Source: Actinomycetes bacterium | GTDB lineage: Bacteria > Actinomycetota > Acidimicrobiia > Acidimicrobiales > Bog-793 | Direction: 5' to 3' | Length of the DNA stretch: 11,065 nt | Assembly: GCA_021823365.1 (NCBI GenBank) | Contig: JAKAOD010000056.1 | Coordinates: 1 to 11,065 of the forward strand | Shown here: one piece after another, positions 1-8,939 of the stretch | Layout of the letters: each line of letters starts with the position of its first letter | Position numbering within the stretch: the stretch's first letter is position 1 | Program-made: the position numbers and the translations under genes | The notes under the pieces: model-generated | Told to the model about the DNA's origin: nothing | The model's database searches: none | What the model saw: only the letters and a program-made list of their open reading frames with translations

Positions 1-73
1 CAGGACCGGCCGCGATGGGCGCGCGACCGGGTCGGCCTGGACCGACCGCTCCAGGGTAGCAGCTCCGCCGCGT

Positions 74-1975
74 TCAGGCGTCCCGGGGGTCGACCTCGAC
101 CCGGACCCCCGGAACGGGCGGCCCGACCGCTGCCAGCGCATCGGCGAGCGCCGCCGAGTCGGGTGCGCGCACGAGGGTGCGCCCGCCTGCGCCGGGTGCG
201 ACCTCGGCGACTCCTTCGAGCGCCGCGGCGAGCTCCGCCGCCCCCGGGCCGGACAGGGTCGCCAGGGCGCTCCAGGGAGGCAGGCCGAGCGCCGAGCGCC
301 GAGCCCGCTCGACGGCCGCGAGGATGCCGGGGTCGGCGCGCTCGGCGGAGCGCAGGGCCTCGTCGCCGGGCAGGCGGGTCTGGACGACCACCCTCGGAGT
401 CGCACCTCGGGGATCCCTGCGTGCGCGGCCGAGCAGCCGGCAGGCGCGCGCGACCAGCGCGAGCGCCTGCTCGGCGGCGCGAAAGCGCGGTGCGGTGAGC
501 TCGGCGTCGATGTCGAGGAAGACGACGAGCGATGCGGCACGAGCCCGGTGAAGCACCGCCTCGGTGCCGACGAGCACCTCGGCCGGAGCCAGCTCGCCCG
601 CTCCCGGGCCGGCGCGCCCGCTCACCTCGACGACGGAGCGTCCCGTCAGGGCGGCGAGCTCCTCGCCGGCCCGCCCGACGCCGGGCCTGAGCAGCCTGAG
701 GCGCGTCGCGCCGCAGCGCGGGCAGGTCGGCTCGGATGCGGCGCCGCACCGCGGGCAGCCGAGGGCAGCCGCTGGGGCGCCGGTGCCAGTACCGCCGGTC
801 GCCGCCTCGTGCTCGACGAGGGCGGCCTGACAGCGCTCGCAGCGGCGGACCTCTCCACAGGCGGCGCAGGCGAGCAGCCGGGCACGCCCGGTGCGGTTGA
901 GCACGCAGACCACCGGCAGGTCCGGCCGGGCGGATCGGGCCGTCGCGATCGCCGGCGCGAGCCTGGGCGAGTACCGGCCCGAGCGCGGGTCCTCGACCGA
1001 GCGGTCGAGGACCTCGATCGGCGGCCAGCCGGCGCGCTCGCGCTCGCGCGAGAGCGTGACGAGCCGGCCCCAGGCGAGCTGCTCGAGGGTCGGGCAGGGC
1101 GAGACGAGGACGCACGGCGCGCCGGCACGCGCTGCACGCTCCGCGACGAGGACCGGCGCCGACCACGTCGGCGCCCGGGTCTCGGCGTAGGCGTCGTCAT
1201 GAGCGTCGAGCACGACGAACACGCCAGCCTCGCCGACGCTGGCGAGCGCCGCCGCCCGGCTCCCGACGACCACGCGCCCGCCGGCGGCCGCTTCGGCCCA
1301 CTGCTCGGGGTAGCGGGCGACGGCGACACCGGCACGCTCGAGGCGCTCAGCGAGGATCTGGACGTCGTGGCGCTCGGGCGCGAGGACGAGCGCGCCGCGC
1401 CGGCCGGCCTCGCCGAGGAGCGCGAGGACGAGCTCGAGCCGGGGGGCAAGCGGCGGCAGGCGGACGACCGCGCGCTTCGCGGCGAGCGCCTGGCGAGCGA
1501 CCGCGGCGAGGGGAAGCGCCCAGGCCCCGGCAGGACCCGGCGGCGATGCCGGTGACGCGGCGCTCCGCGGTGGTGAGGGCCGTGCAAGGGAAGCAGGCCT
1601 CGCCGGTGAGGCGGGCTCCGGCGCCGGCGCGGGCGCGAGGAGGGCGGAGACCCTGCGGGACGGCGACGCCGCGACGAGGAACGGTCGCACGCGACCGGCG
1701 TATCGCCAGGCGCCCCATCGGGCGAGCTCGACGACGGCAGGCTCGGGGCCGACGGAGACGACCTCGGCGACTTCGCGTAGCGGCACCGCCAGCGGCTCGC
1801 CGTCGCCCGCCCCGACCACCCATCCGCGCACCCGCCGCCCCTGCAGGGGGACCCGGACGATCGTCCCGATGCCGATCTCCGCGGCGAGGCCTTCGGGGAC
1901 CGCGTAGTCGAAGGACCTGTCGATCCCGGAGAGGTCGGGAAGGACCCGCGCGACGGCGGGCTGCGGCGGCGTCAG
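74..1975 (-). CDS. priA: Primosomal protein N' (PriA), helicase-degenerate actinobacterial type
   Basis: Replication-restart protein that recognises stalled forks and helps reload the replicative helicase. The N-terminus ([20 protein letters not shown], about residues 8-27) matches the PriA 3'-DNA-binding domain. A Pro/Ala/Ser-rich linker covers about 111-151. Eight zinc-ligand cysteines follow in four CxxC pairs (about 370/373, 379/382, 407/410, 418/421). The C-terminal part keeps GTEAVLHR and RFRAAEQAL motifs. The helicase core is decayed: no GxGKT is found where Walker A belongs (about 165-180), and the DEEH-like motif reads LDAHDD (about 256-261). This fits actinobacterial PriA, which is known to lack helicase motifs. 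The protein would be 633 aa, a normal family length. The start chosen is CTG at 1975-1973, overlapping the metK stop as CTGA. No in-frame ATG, GTG or TTG lies nearby: the next one upstream is at 2290, deep inside metK, and the first downstream GTG (1831) would delete the N-terminal domain. The start is inferred; the family call is firm. Confidence 0.9.
   Translation of the reverse strand: MTPPQPAVARVLPDLSGIDRSFDYAVPEGLAAEIGIGTIVRVPLQGRRVRGWVVGAGDGEPLAVPLREVAEVVSVGPEPAVVELARWGAWRYAGRVRPFLVAASPSRRVSALLAPAPAPEPASPARPASLARPSPPRSAASPASPPGPAGAWALPLAAVARQALAAKRAVVRLPPLAPRLELVLALLGEAGRRGALVLAPERHDVQILAERLERAGVAVARYPEQWAEAAAGGRVVVGSRAAALASVGEAGVFVVLDAHDDAYAETRAPTWSAPVLVAERAARAGAPCVLVSPCPTLEQLAWGRLVTLSRERERAGWPPIEVLDRSVEDPRSGRYSPRLAPAIATARSARPDLPVVCVLNRTGRARLLACAACGEVRRCERCQAALVEHEAATGGTGTGAPAAALGCPRCGAASEPTCPRCGATRLRLLRPGVGRAGEELAALTGRSVVEVSGRAGPGAGELAPAEVLVGTEAVLHRARAASLVVFLDIDAELTAPRFRAAEQALALVARACRLLGRARRDPRGATPRVVVQTRLPGDEALRSAERADPGILAAVERARRSALGLPPWSALATLSGPGAAELAAALEGVAEVAPGAGGRTLVRAPDSAALADALAAVGPPVPGVRVEVDPRDA
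1972..1975 (-). promoter_or_regulatory. CTGA stop/start overlap of metK and priA
   Basis: On the minus strand the bases read CTGA. TGA is the metK stop and CTG is the best available priA start. No purine-rich Shine-Dalgarno sequence precedes it, so priA translation would depend on ribosomes finishing metK (termination-reinitiation). This is an inference from reading frames only. Confidence 0.5.
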
Positions 1976-3162
1976 AGCGCGAGGGCGGCGCGCAGCTCGT
2001 CGACCCGCGGGGTCGACTCCCAGGTGAACTCCTTCTCCTGGCGCCCGAAGTGACCGTAGGCGGCGGTCTTGCGGTAGATCGGGCGCCGCAGGTCGAGGTC
2101 GCGGATGATCGCAGCGGGCCTCAGGTCGAACAGGTCGTCGACGGCCTTGGCGATGCGACCGGGGTCGACGGTCTCCGTCCCGAAGGTCTCGACCATCAGC
2201 GAGACGGGCCGGGCGACGCCGATGGCGTAGGCGACCTGGACCTCGCACCGGCGGGCCGCCCCGGAGGCCACGACGTGCTTGGCGACCCATCGGGCCGCGT
2301 AGGCGCCCGAGCGGTCCACCTTCGAGGGGTCCTTGCCCGAGAAGGCGCCGCCGCCGTGGCGGGCCGCGCCGCCGTAGGTGTCGACGATGATCTTGCGGCC
2401 GGTGAGCCCGGCATCGGCTCGGGGGCCGCCGAGCTCGAACCGGCCGGTCGGGTTGGTGAGGACACGCATCCCCTCGGTGTCGAGCCCCTCCGGGAGCAAC
2501 GGGCGGATGACGTGGTCGAGGAGGTCCGGCACGAGCAGGGTGTCGAGGTCGATTCCGGCGAGGTGCTGGGTCGAGACGAGCACCGTCTCGAGCCGCACCG
2601 GTCGTGTGCCCTCGTAGCGGATCGACACCTGCGTCTTGCCGTCGGGGCCGAGGTAGGGCAGCACGCCGGCGCGGCGCACCTCGGAGAGGCGGTGCGCCAG
2701 GCGGTGGGCGAGCCAGATCGGCAGCGGCATCAGGTCAGCCGTCTCGTCGCAGGCGAAGCCGAACATCATCCCCTGGTCACCCGCCCCCTGCTCGGAGAGC
2801 AGGTCGTCCCCGGCCCCGCTGCGGGCCTCGTAGGCGTGGGAGACCCCCTGGTCGATGTCCGGCGACTGCTCCCCGATCGAGACGACGACCCCGCAGGTGT
2901 TGCCGTCGAAGCCGAACGACTCTCGGTCGTAGCCGATGTCGCAGATCGTCGAGCGCACGAGGCGGGGGATGTCGACGTATGCCGAGGTCGTGATCTCACC
3001 CGCGACGCAGACCAGCCCTGTCGTGAGCAGCGTCTCGCAGGCGACCCGGCCCTCGACGTCGGCCTCGAGGATGGCGTCGAGCACCGCGTCGGAGATCTGG
3101 TCCGCCATCTTGTCCGGGTGGCCCTCGGTGACCGACTCCGAGGTGAAGGTGTAGCTCGTCAC
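1972..3162 (-). CDS. metK: S-adenosylmethionine synthetase (methionine adenosyltransferase)
   Basis: Makes S-adenosylmethionine from methionine and ATP in the cytoplasm, releasing phosphate and pyrophosphate. The 396-aa product begins [20 protein letters not shown], with the ATP-binding/catalytic His15 and Asp17 in the EGHPDK motif. Both family signatures are intact: GAGDQG at 126-131 and GGGAFSGKD at 270-278. The C-terminus has the expected YGHFGR (369-374). Length is typical (E. coli 384, actinobacterial about 400). The start is GTG at 3162, preceded by GAGGGAG with about 7 nt spacing, and it overlaps the coaBC stop as GTGA. The open frame continues far upstream, but only as a GC-rich shadow across coaBC. 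No SAM riboswitch precedes the gene; it is read as part of the coaBC-metK-priA chain. Confidence 0.97.
   Translation of the reverse strand: MTSYTFTSESVTEGHPDKMADQISDAVLDAILEADVEGRVACETLLTTGLVCVAGEITTSAYVDIPRLVRSTICDIGYDRESFGFDGNTCGVVVSIGEQSPDIDQGVSHAYEARSGAGDDLLSEQGAGDQGMMFGFACDETADLMPLPIWLAHRLAHRLSEVRRAGVLPYLGPDGKTQVSIRYEGTRPVRLETVLVSTQHLAGIDLDTLLVPDLLDHVIRPLLPEGLDTEGMRVLTNPTGRFELGGPRADAGLTGRKIIVDTYGGAARHGGGAFSGKDPSKVDRSGAYAARWVAKHVVASGAARRCEVQVAYAIGVARPVSLMVETFGTETVDPGRIAKAVDDLFDLRPAAIIRDLDLRRPIYRKTAAYGHFGRQEKEFTWESTPRVDELRAALAL
3159..3162 (-). promoter_or_regulatory. GTGA stop/start overlap of coaBC and metK
   Basis: The minus strand reads GTGA: the metK GTG start overlaps the coaBC TGA stop by 4 nt. 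A GAGGGAG Shine-Dalgarno lies about 7 nt upstream, within the end of coaBC, so metK can be coupled to coaBC and can also recruit ribosomes itself. Confidence 0.8.
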
Positions 3163-4421
3163 GGGGCAGCTCCCTCGTCTCGTGCGGGCGGGCGGGCGCG
3201 ACGAAGCCGCGCCACGGCGTCGAGCACTTCGGCGGCAATCGTACGCTTCGGCGCCATCGGCACCTCGACGGTCTCCCCGCTCGCGAAGAGCAGGGTCACC
3301 GCGTTCGTCTCGTGGCCGAAGCCGGCGCCCGGCTGGGTGACGTCGTTGACGACGAGCAGGTCGGCCCCTTTGTCCTTCAGCTTGCCGCGGGCGCGCTCGA
3401 GCACGTCGCGCGTCTCGGCGGCGAAGCCGACGATCACCTGCCCCGCCCGCGCCTCCCCGGCGCGCCGCCGCCGGCCGAGCTCGGCGAGGACGTCCTCGGT
3501 CGGCTCGAGCACGAGCTCGGGCGGGCCGTCGGACTTGGCGAGCTTCTCCGGCGAAGGGCGCGCCGGACGGAAGTCGGCGACGGCCGCCGCCATGACGACG
3601 GCGTCGACCGACCGCGAGCGCCCGAGCACCTCGGCGGCGAGCTCGGACGCCGTCTCGACCCTCACCACCTCGACACCCGAAGGTGGCGGCAGCTCCGACG
3701 CCGTCACGAGCACGACGCGGGCGCCCCGCTCGGCGGCAACCTCTGCGAGCGCGTGGCCCTGGCGGCCCGAGGAGCGGTTGGCGATGAAACGGACGGGGTC
3801 GATCGGCTCGCGCGTGCCCCCTGCGGTGACGAGGACCTCGAGCCCCGACAGCGCGCCGGCGCGCCGGCGGCCCGGCGCGCCCGCAGCGAGCGCGCGTGCC
3901 GCTGCGTCGAGGATCGCCTCGGGCGCGGCCAGCCGTCCAGGGCCCTCGTCGCCGCCGGCGAGGCGACCGGACTCCGGCTCGACGACGAGGACGCCCCGCG
4001 ACCGCAGCAGCGCGACGGCGTCCTGCACGGCGGGGTGCTCCCACATCTCTGCGTGCATCGCCGGGCAGACGACGACCGGCGCCCGCGTCGCCAGCAGGGT
4101 CGCCCCGAGCAGGTCGGCGGATATTCCGGCGGCGTACTCGCCGATCACGCGCGCCGTGGCGGGCGCCACGACGACGAGGTCGGCCCACCGCCCGAGCCGC
4201 GTGTGCGGGATCGGCGCCACCCCTCCGAACATCTCGGTCTCCGCCGGATGCGAGCCGAGCGCCGAGAACGTCGCTGTGCCGACGAAGCGGGTCGCCGTCT
4301 CGGTGAGCACCGGGGTGACCTCGCAGCCGGCGTCGACGAGCCTGCGGAGCAGCTCGACCGCCTTGTAGGCGGCGATGCCGCCGGAGACGCCGAGGACGAC
4401 GCGCGCGCCGGCGAGCGGCAC
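3159..4421 (-). CDS. coaBC: Bifunctional phosphopantothenoylcysteine decarboxylase / phosphopantothenate-cysteine ligase
   Basis: Catalyses two consecutive coenzyme A steps: CoaB joins cysteine to 4'-phosphopantothenate (CTP-dependent in bacteria) and CoaC decarboxylates the product using FMN. The 420-aa product is full length. The CoaC flavoprotein domain covers about 1-180, with [11 protein letters not shown] (11-21), catalytic His73 in IPHT, the clamp motif PAMHAEMW (120-127) and [12 protein letters not shown] (152-163). E. coli has PAMN and a cysteine (ACGD) at the last two motifs; here they are His and Gly. The PAMH form is also seen in mycobacteria as far as I recall. The CoaB domain (about 192-408) shows [10 protein letters not shown], the key Asn215 in [15 protein letters not shown] (278-286) and the EKLAK lysines (293/296). 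The GTG start at 4421 lies 12 nt after rpoZ and has only a weak Shine-Dalgarno. The gene overlaps metK by 4 nt. Confidence 0.96.
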   Translation of the reverse strand: MPLAGARVVLGVSGGIAAYKAVELLRRLVDAGCEVTPVLTETATRFVGTATFSALGSHPAETEMFGGVAPIPHTRLGRWADLVVVAPATARVIGEYAAGISADLLGATLLATRAPVVVCPAMHAEMWEHPAVQDAVALLRSRGVLVVEPESGRLAGGDEGPGRLAAPEAILDAAARALAAGAPGRRRAGALSGLEVLVTAGGTREPIDPVRFIANRSSGRQGHALAEVAAERGARVVLVTASELPPPSGVEVVRVETASELAAEVLGRSRSVDAVVMAAAVADFRPARPSPEKLAKSDGPPELVLEPTEDVLAELGRRRRAGEARAGQVIVGFAAETRDVLERARGKLKDKGADLLVVNDVTQPGAGFGHETNAVTLLFASGETVEVPMAPKRTIAAEVLDAVARLRRARPPARDEGAAP

Positions 4422-4433
4422 GCCCGCAGGACC

Positions 4434-4802
4434 CTACTGCTCGGTCTCGCGGGCGCCGCCGGCGCCGCCGGCGTCGGGCACCTCGGCGCCGCCTGCGACG
4501 AGAGCCTCGGCCCCGCCGCCCTCCTCATCGAGGCCCTCGCCGAGATCGCCCTCGGCCGGGGGCTCACCGGGACGGACCTTGCCGGCGGCGATCTCCTCGA
4601 AGGCGATCGAGAGCGGCTTGCGCGCGACCGAGGCCACCTGGGGCGGCACGATCGCGCCGAGACCCTCGCCGAGCTGGTTGAAGTAGGAGTTGATCTGCCG
4701 GGCGCGCTTCGAGCCGAGGGTCACGAGCGTGAACTTCGAGTCGACCTTGTCGAGCAGCTCCTCGATCGGCGGGTCGATCATCGTGCTGCGCGGCTCTGCC
4801 AT
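4434..4802 (-). CDS. rpoZ: DNA-directed RNA polymerase omega subunit
   Basis: Small subunit that helps assembly of RNA polymerase by chaperoning beta'. The 122-aa product has the omega/Rpb6 fold in about residues 10-75: [17 protein letters not shown], then [16 protein letters not shown], then [15 protein letters not shown]. These match the actinobacterial family closely. After residue 76 the tail is a low-complexity Gly/Glu/Ala-rich acidic extension, commonly variable in this family. The ATG at 4802 has a good GGAGG Shine-Dalgarno 5-6 nt upstream. A second in-frame ATG at codon 8 is a less likely alternative. The gene sits 28 nt after gmk and 12 nt before coaBC in the same operon. Confidence 0.96.
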   Translation of the reverse strand: MAEPRSTMIDPPIEELLDKVDSKFTLVTLGSKRARQINSYFNQLGEGLGAIVPPQVASVARKPLSIAFEEIAAGKVRPGEPPAEGDLGEGLDEEGGGAEALVAGGAEVPDAGGAGGARETEQ

Positions 4803-4830
4803 GTGCTCCTCCGGGCTCGTTCGGGCGCGA

Positions 4831-5376
4831 TCAGACGCTTGCCTCGCGGCGGGCCCGGTCGACTATAGCGGCGAGCTCGGCGGCGCTTCGGTCGACGTCC
4901 TCGTTCACGACGACCTCCCGGGCGATCCGCCGGCCGCGCTCGACCTCGGTCTCGCCGAGCGCGATCCGCCGCTCCACCTGCTCCGGTGGGTCGCCACGCC
5001 CTTCGAGGCGCCGGCGCTGCTCGGCACGCGACGGCGGGACGAGCAGCACGACGACCACGTCCCCGCACCGCTCGAGGACCTGCTCCGCCCCCTGGACGTC
5101 GATCTCGAGCACGATGTCGCGCCCGGGCGGCGCCTCGGGGAACGGGGTGCCGTAGTGCTCCCCGAGCACGGTCGCCCACTCGAGAAAGCCGCCGGCGGCG
5201 GCGTGCTCGAGGAAGGCGTCGGCGTCGACGAAGGTGTAGGCGTCCGTGTCCTCGCCGGCACGGCGCGGCCGCGTCGTCCAGGATCTCGAGAGCCAGAAAC
5301 GCGGGTCCGTCTCGACCAGCCGCCGGACGACCGTCCCCTTCCCGGCGCCGCCGGGCCCGGCGACGACGAGGATCAG
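4831..5376 (-). CDS. gmk: Guanylate kinase (GMP kinase), CTG start
   Basis: Phosphorylates GMP/dGMP with ATP to GDP/dGDP in nucleotide synthesis and recycling. Read from CTG at 5376 it gives 181 aa, starting [20 protein letters not shown]. The P-loop is residues 7-15. The GMP-binding signature is [20 protein letters not shown] (32-51), followed by [17 protein letters not shown] (62-78), [11 protein letters not shown] (90-100), the lid/adenine region around [16 protein letters not shown] (123-138) and [14 protein letters not shown] (155-168). It is shorter than most Gmk proteins: the stretch between GTP and EIDVQGA is reduced to [12 protein letters not shown], and one residue is missing between the Glu and Tyr of the signature. 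The start is inferred. No ATG, GTG or TTG occurs in frame for at least 90 nt upstream, and the internal GTG at 5169 would remove the P-loop. CTG overlaps the mihF stop as CTGA. No Shine-Dalgarno is visible. Confidence 0.93.
   Translation of the reverse strand: MILVVAGPGGAGKGTVVRRLVETDPRFWLSRSWTTRPRRAGEDTDAYTFVDADAFLEHAAAGGFLEWATVLGEHYGTPFPEAPPGRDIVLEIDVQGAEQVLERCGDVVVVLLVPPSRAEQRRRLEGRGDPPEQVERRIALGETEVERGRRIAREVVVNEDVDRSAAELAAIVDRARREASV
5373..5376 (-). promoter_or_regulatory. CTGA stop/start overlap of mihF and gmk
   Basis: The minus strand reads CTGA. TGA ends mihF, and CTG is the only plausible gmk start that keeps the first beta strand and P-loop. This is the same geometry as the metK/priA junction in the same operon, which supports coupled reinitiation at CTG. 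It is an inference and needs N-terminal or ribosome-profiling data. Confidence 0.55.
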
Positions 5377-5693
5377 GGCCGCTGGACCGCTTCGAGGAGC
5401 GAGTCGCGCTGCTTGGCGCCGAGGCCCTGCAGGCGGCGGGTCTCGCTGATGCCGACCTGCTCCATGAGGCGACGGGCCTTCACCTTCCCCGTCCCGGGGA
5501 GAGACTCGAGGACGGCGAGCACCTTCATCTTGCCGACGATCTCGTCGGAGTCGGCCTTGCCGAGCAACGAGGCCAGCGTGACACGGCCCGCCTTGAGGTG
5601 ATCTTTGATCTCCGCTCGCTCCTTGCGGGCCTTCGCCGCCTTGTCGAGCGCAGCCTTGCGCTGTTCTGGTGTGAGGCTGGGAGGTTGGGGCAT
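5373..5693 (-). CDS. mihF: Integration host factor, actinobacterial type (mIHF)
   Basis: Small nucleoid-associated DNA-binding protein of the actinobacterial mIHF family, essential in mycobacteria and unrelated to E. coli IHF. The 106-aa product begins MPQPPSLTPEQRKAALDKAA, followed by a basic helix (KARKERAEIKDHLKAGRVTL, 21-40). It then has DSDEIVGKMKVLAVLESLPG (49-67), the helix-two-turn-helix-like DNA contact GTGKVKARRLMEQVGI (67-82) and the conserved RRLQGLGAKQRDSLLE (86-101). The length matches mycobacterial mIHF. ATG at 5693 is chosen because homologues begin just before the LT-EQR motif. The open frame continues upstream across the neighbouring ABC gene but looks like a shadow there. 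It is the first gene of the operon, overlaps gmk by 4 nt, and may be translated from a leaderless mRNA, because no Shine-Dalgarno precedes it and a TANNNT box ends 8 nt before ATG. Confidence 0.95.
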   Translation of the reverse strand: MPQPPSLTPEQRKAALDKAAKARKERAEIKDHLKAGRVTLASLLGKADSDEIVGKMKVLAVLESLPGTGKVKARRLMEQVGISETRRLQGLGAKQRDSLLEAVQRP

Positions 5694-5700
5694 GACCAGG

Positions 5701-5707
5701 TACGATA
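5701..5707. promoter_or_regulatory. Candidate shared -10 element for mihF (-) and oppDF (+)
   Basis: TACGATA on the plus strand contains TACGAT (a TANNNT -10 hexamer for the ABC gene). Its complement contains TATCGT (also TANNNT) ending 8 nt before the mihF ATG. The mihF start site would then fall at or near its ATG, giving a leaderless transcript. The plus-strand mRNA would have a leader of about 40 nt. No clear -35 box is seen on either strand. This is an inference from pattern only. Confidence 0.35.
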
Positions 5708-5719
5708 GCGCGGCAGCTC

Positions 5720-5733
5720 GCGTGGTACCACGC
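5720..5733. repeat. Perfect 14-bp palindrome in the divergent control region (candidate operator)
   Basis: GCGTGGTACCACGC equals its own reverse complement. It lies between the proposed shared -10 box and the ATPase-gene ribosome binding site, and covers the expected -35 area of mihF. With no loop it cannot make a good RNA hairpin, so a site for a dimeric regulator is more likely. The core TGGTACCA loosely recalls GntR-family half-sites. The binding protein is unknown. Confidence 0.45.
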
Positions 5734-5737
5734 TCCC

Positions 5738-5743
5738 GGGAGG
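5738..5743 (+). promoter_or_regulatory. Ribosome binding site of oppDF
   Basis: GGGAGG sits 10 nt before ATG 5754 and supports that start. It lies within a 10-bp palindrome (CTCCCGGGAG, 5733-5742). Confidence 0.6.
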
Positions 5744-5753
5744 TTTCACCTGC

Positions 5754-7937
<2,184 letters not shown>

Positions 7938-7938
7938 G

Positions 7939-7959
7939 GCCCCGCTGGCTCAGCGGCGC
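7939..7959. terminator. Possible bidirectional hairpin between convergent oppDF and oppC
   Basis: CCGCTG-GCT-CAGCGG forms a 6-bp stem with a 3-nt loop, extended by GC/GC beyond one C-C mismatch. It covers most of the 12-nt gap and runs into the oppC stop. No U-tract follows on either strand, so termination would be weak or Rho-assisted. Low confidence. Confidence 0.3.
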
Positions 7960-8921
7960 TGGAGGCGCACCTCGAGCGCGTCGCGGAGGGCGTCGCCGAT
8001 GAAGTTGAGCGAGATCACGGTGAGCACGATGAGCACCGCCGCCGGGTAGATCAGCCACCAGTACCCGCCGGCGACGTAGGCGATGCCGTTCGAGAGCATC
8101 GAGCCCCAGTCCGTGCGCGGCGCCGGCACGCCGAGGCCGAGGAAGCCGAGCGCCGCCAGGTACAGGATGGCGTCTGCGACCTGGAAGGTGGCGTTGACGA
8201 CGATCGTCCCGACGGCGTTCGGCACGATGTGGCGCAGCACGACGCGGGAGTTCTTCCCGCCCATCACCCGCACTGCCTGGACGTACTCCCGGACGCGAAG
8301 CGTCAGCGTCTCGCCGCGCACGAGACGCGCCGGGACGAGCCAGGCGACGAAACCGATGACGAGGATGAGCAGCCCGACGGAGGCGTGGAAGATCACCGTC
8401 AGCGTGATCAGGAGGAAGAGCAAGGGGAACGAGAGGAAGATGTCGACGATGCGCATCATCACCGCGTCGACGACCCCCCCGAAGAAGCCCGAGATCGCGC
8501 CCCAGAGAACGCCCACGACCGTCGCGAGCGCCGCCGCCGCGTAGCCGATCTCGAGCGACGTCTGGCCGCCGTACATCAGACGGCCGAGCACGTCGAACCC
8601 GCTCTCGTCGGTGCCGAGCGGGTGTGCGGCGCCCGGCGGCAGGGTCGGGGTCGAGTAGAGCAGGGCGTTCTGCGCGTTCGTCTGGTTGGTGTGGTAGAAG
8701 ACCGGCCCGAGCACGCAGAAGAGGATGATGAGCAGCAGCATCACGGCGCCGACGACGGCAAGCTTGTTCTCGGCGAAGACCCGGAGGATCTGGCGGACAA
8801 GGCCTCCGTGCCCGGCGACCTCTCCCGCTTCCGGCCCCTCGAGGTCGGCGAGACCGCTGGTGTCCTCGCGCATCAGCGCGAGGTCCTCTGTCGAGTACTC
8901 GCCGGGGTCGATCGCAGCCAT
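7950..8921 (-). CDS. Peptide/nickel-type ABC transporter permease, OppC/DppC family
   Basis: One of the two membrane-spanning subunits that form the import channel. The 323-aa product has a long cytoplasmic N-terminus (about 1-52, with acidic DPGEYSTEDL). A first membrane helix follows at about 54-75. The family hallmark HPLGTDESGFDVLGRL (100-115) comes next, then about five more hydrophobic helices (near 124-147, 160-178, 182-201, 236-262 and 289-309). The EAA-like cytoplasmic loop that docks on the ATPase is YVQAVRVMGGKNSRVVLRHI (213-232). The ATG at 8921 has an AAAGAGGG Shine-Dalgarno with about 6 nt spacing. Its stop is 12 nt from the end of the fused ATPase gene on the other strand. It follows oppB by 18 nt, so the two are co-transcribed. 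Substrate unknown. Confidence 0.93.
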   Translation of the reverse strand: MAAIDPGEYSTEDLALMREDTSGLADLEGPEAGEVAGHGGLVRQILRVFAENKLAVVGAVMLLLIILFCVLGPVFYHTNQTNAQNALLYSTPTLPPGAAHPLGTDESGFDVLGRLMYGGQTSLEIGYAAAALATVVGVLWGAISGFFGGVVDAVMMRIVDIFLSFPLLFLLITLTVIFHASVGLLILVIGFVAWLVPARLVRGETLTLRVREYVQAVRVMGGKNSRVVLRHIVPNAVGTIVVNATFQVADAILYLAALGFLGLGVPAPRTDWGSMLSNGIAYVAGGYWWLIYPAAVLIVLTVISLNFIGDALRDALEVRLQRR

Positions 8922-8939
8922 GGCAGGCCCTCTTTCAGC

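Noticed and set aside
30..47. GGTCGG/CCGACC inverted repeat downstream of priA as a terminator
   Set aside because: Only a 6-bp stem with a 6-nt loop and no U-tract; such repeats are expected by chance at this GC content.
1..73. Another gene after priA, possibly starting at CTG 54
   Set aside because: No ATG, GTG or TTG start is present, and the 18 readable codons match no family I recognise. Too short to judge.
3163..3200. SAM-responsive riboswitch before metK
   Set aside because: metK overlaps the coaBC coding sequence by 4 nt, so there is no leader in which an aptamer could fold.
3163..4188. Upstream extension of the metK frame to an ATG at 4188
   Set aside because: MetK homology starts at the GTG (3162), with a Shine-Dalgarno; upstream residues are the out-of-frame image of coaBC.
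1546..4368. 940-codon open frame on the plus strand opposite priA, metK and coaBC
   Set aside because: Arg/Pro/Ala-rich composition with no recognisable motifs, typical of antisense open frames in very GC-rich DNA. The minus-strand genes are unmistakable.
5715..5753. T-box riboswitch, suggested by the GTGGTACC bases
   Set aside because: The leader is only about 40 nt, with no stem I or specifier loop, and the downstream gene is a peptide transporter. The match is to a short palindrome only.
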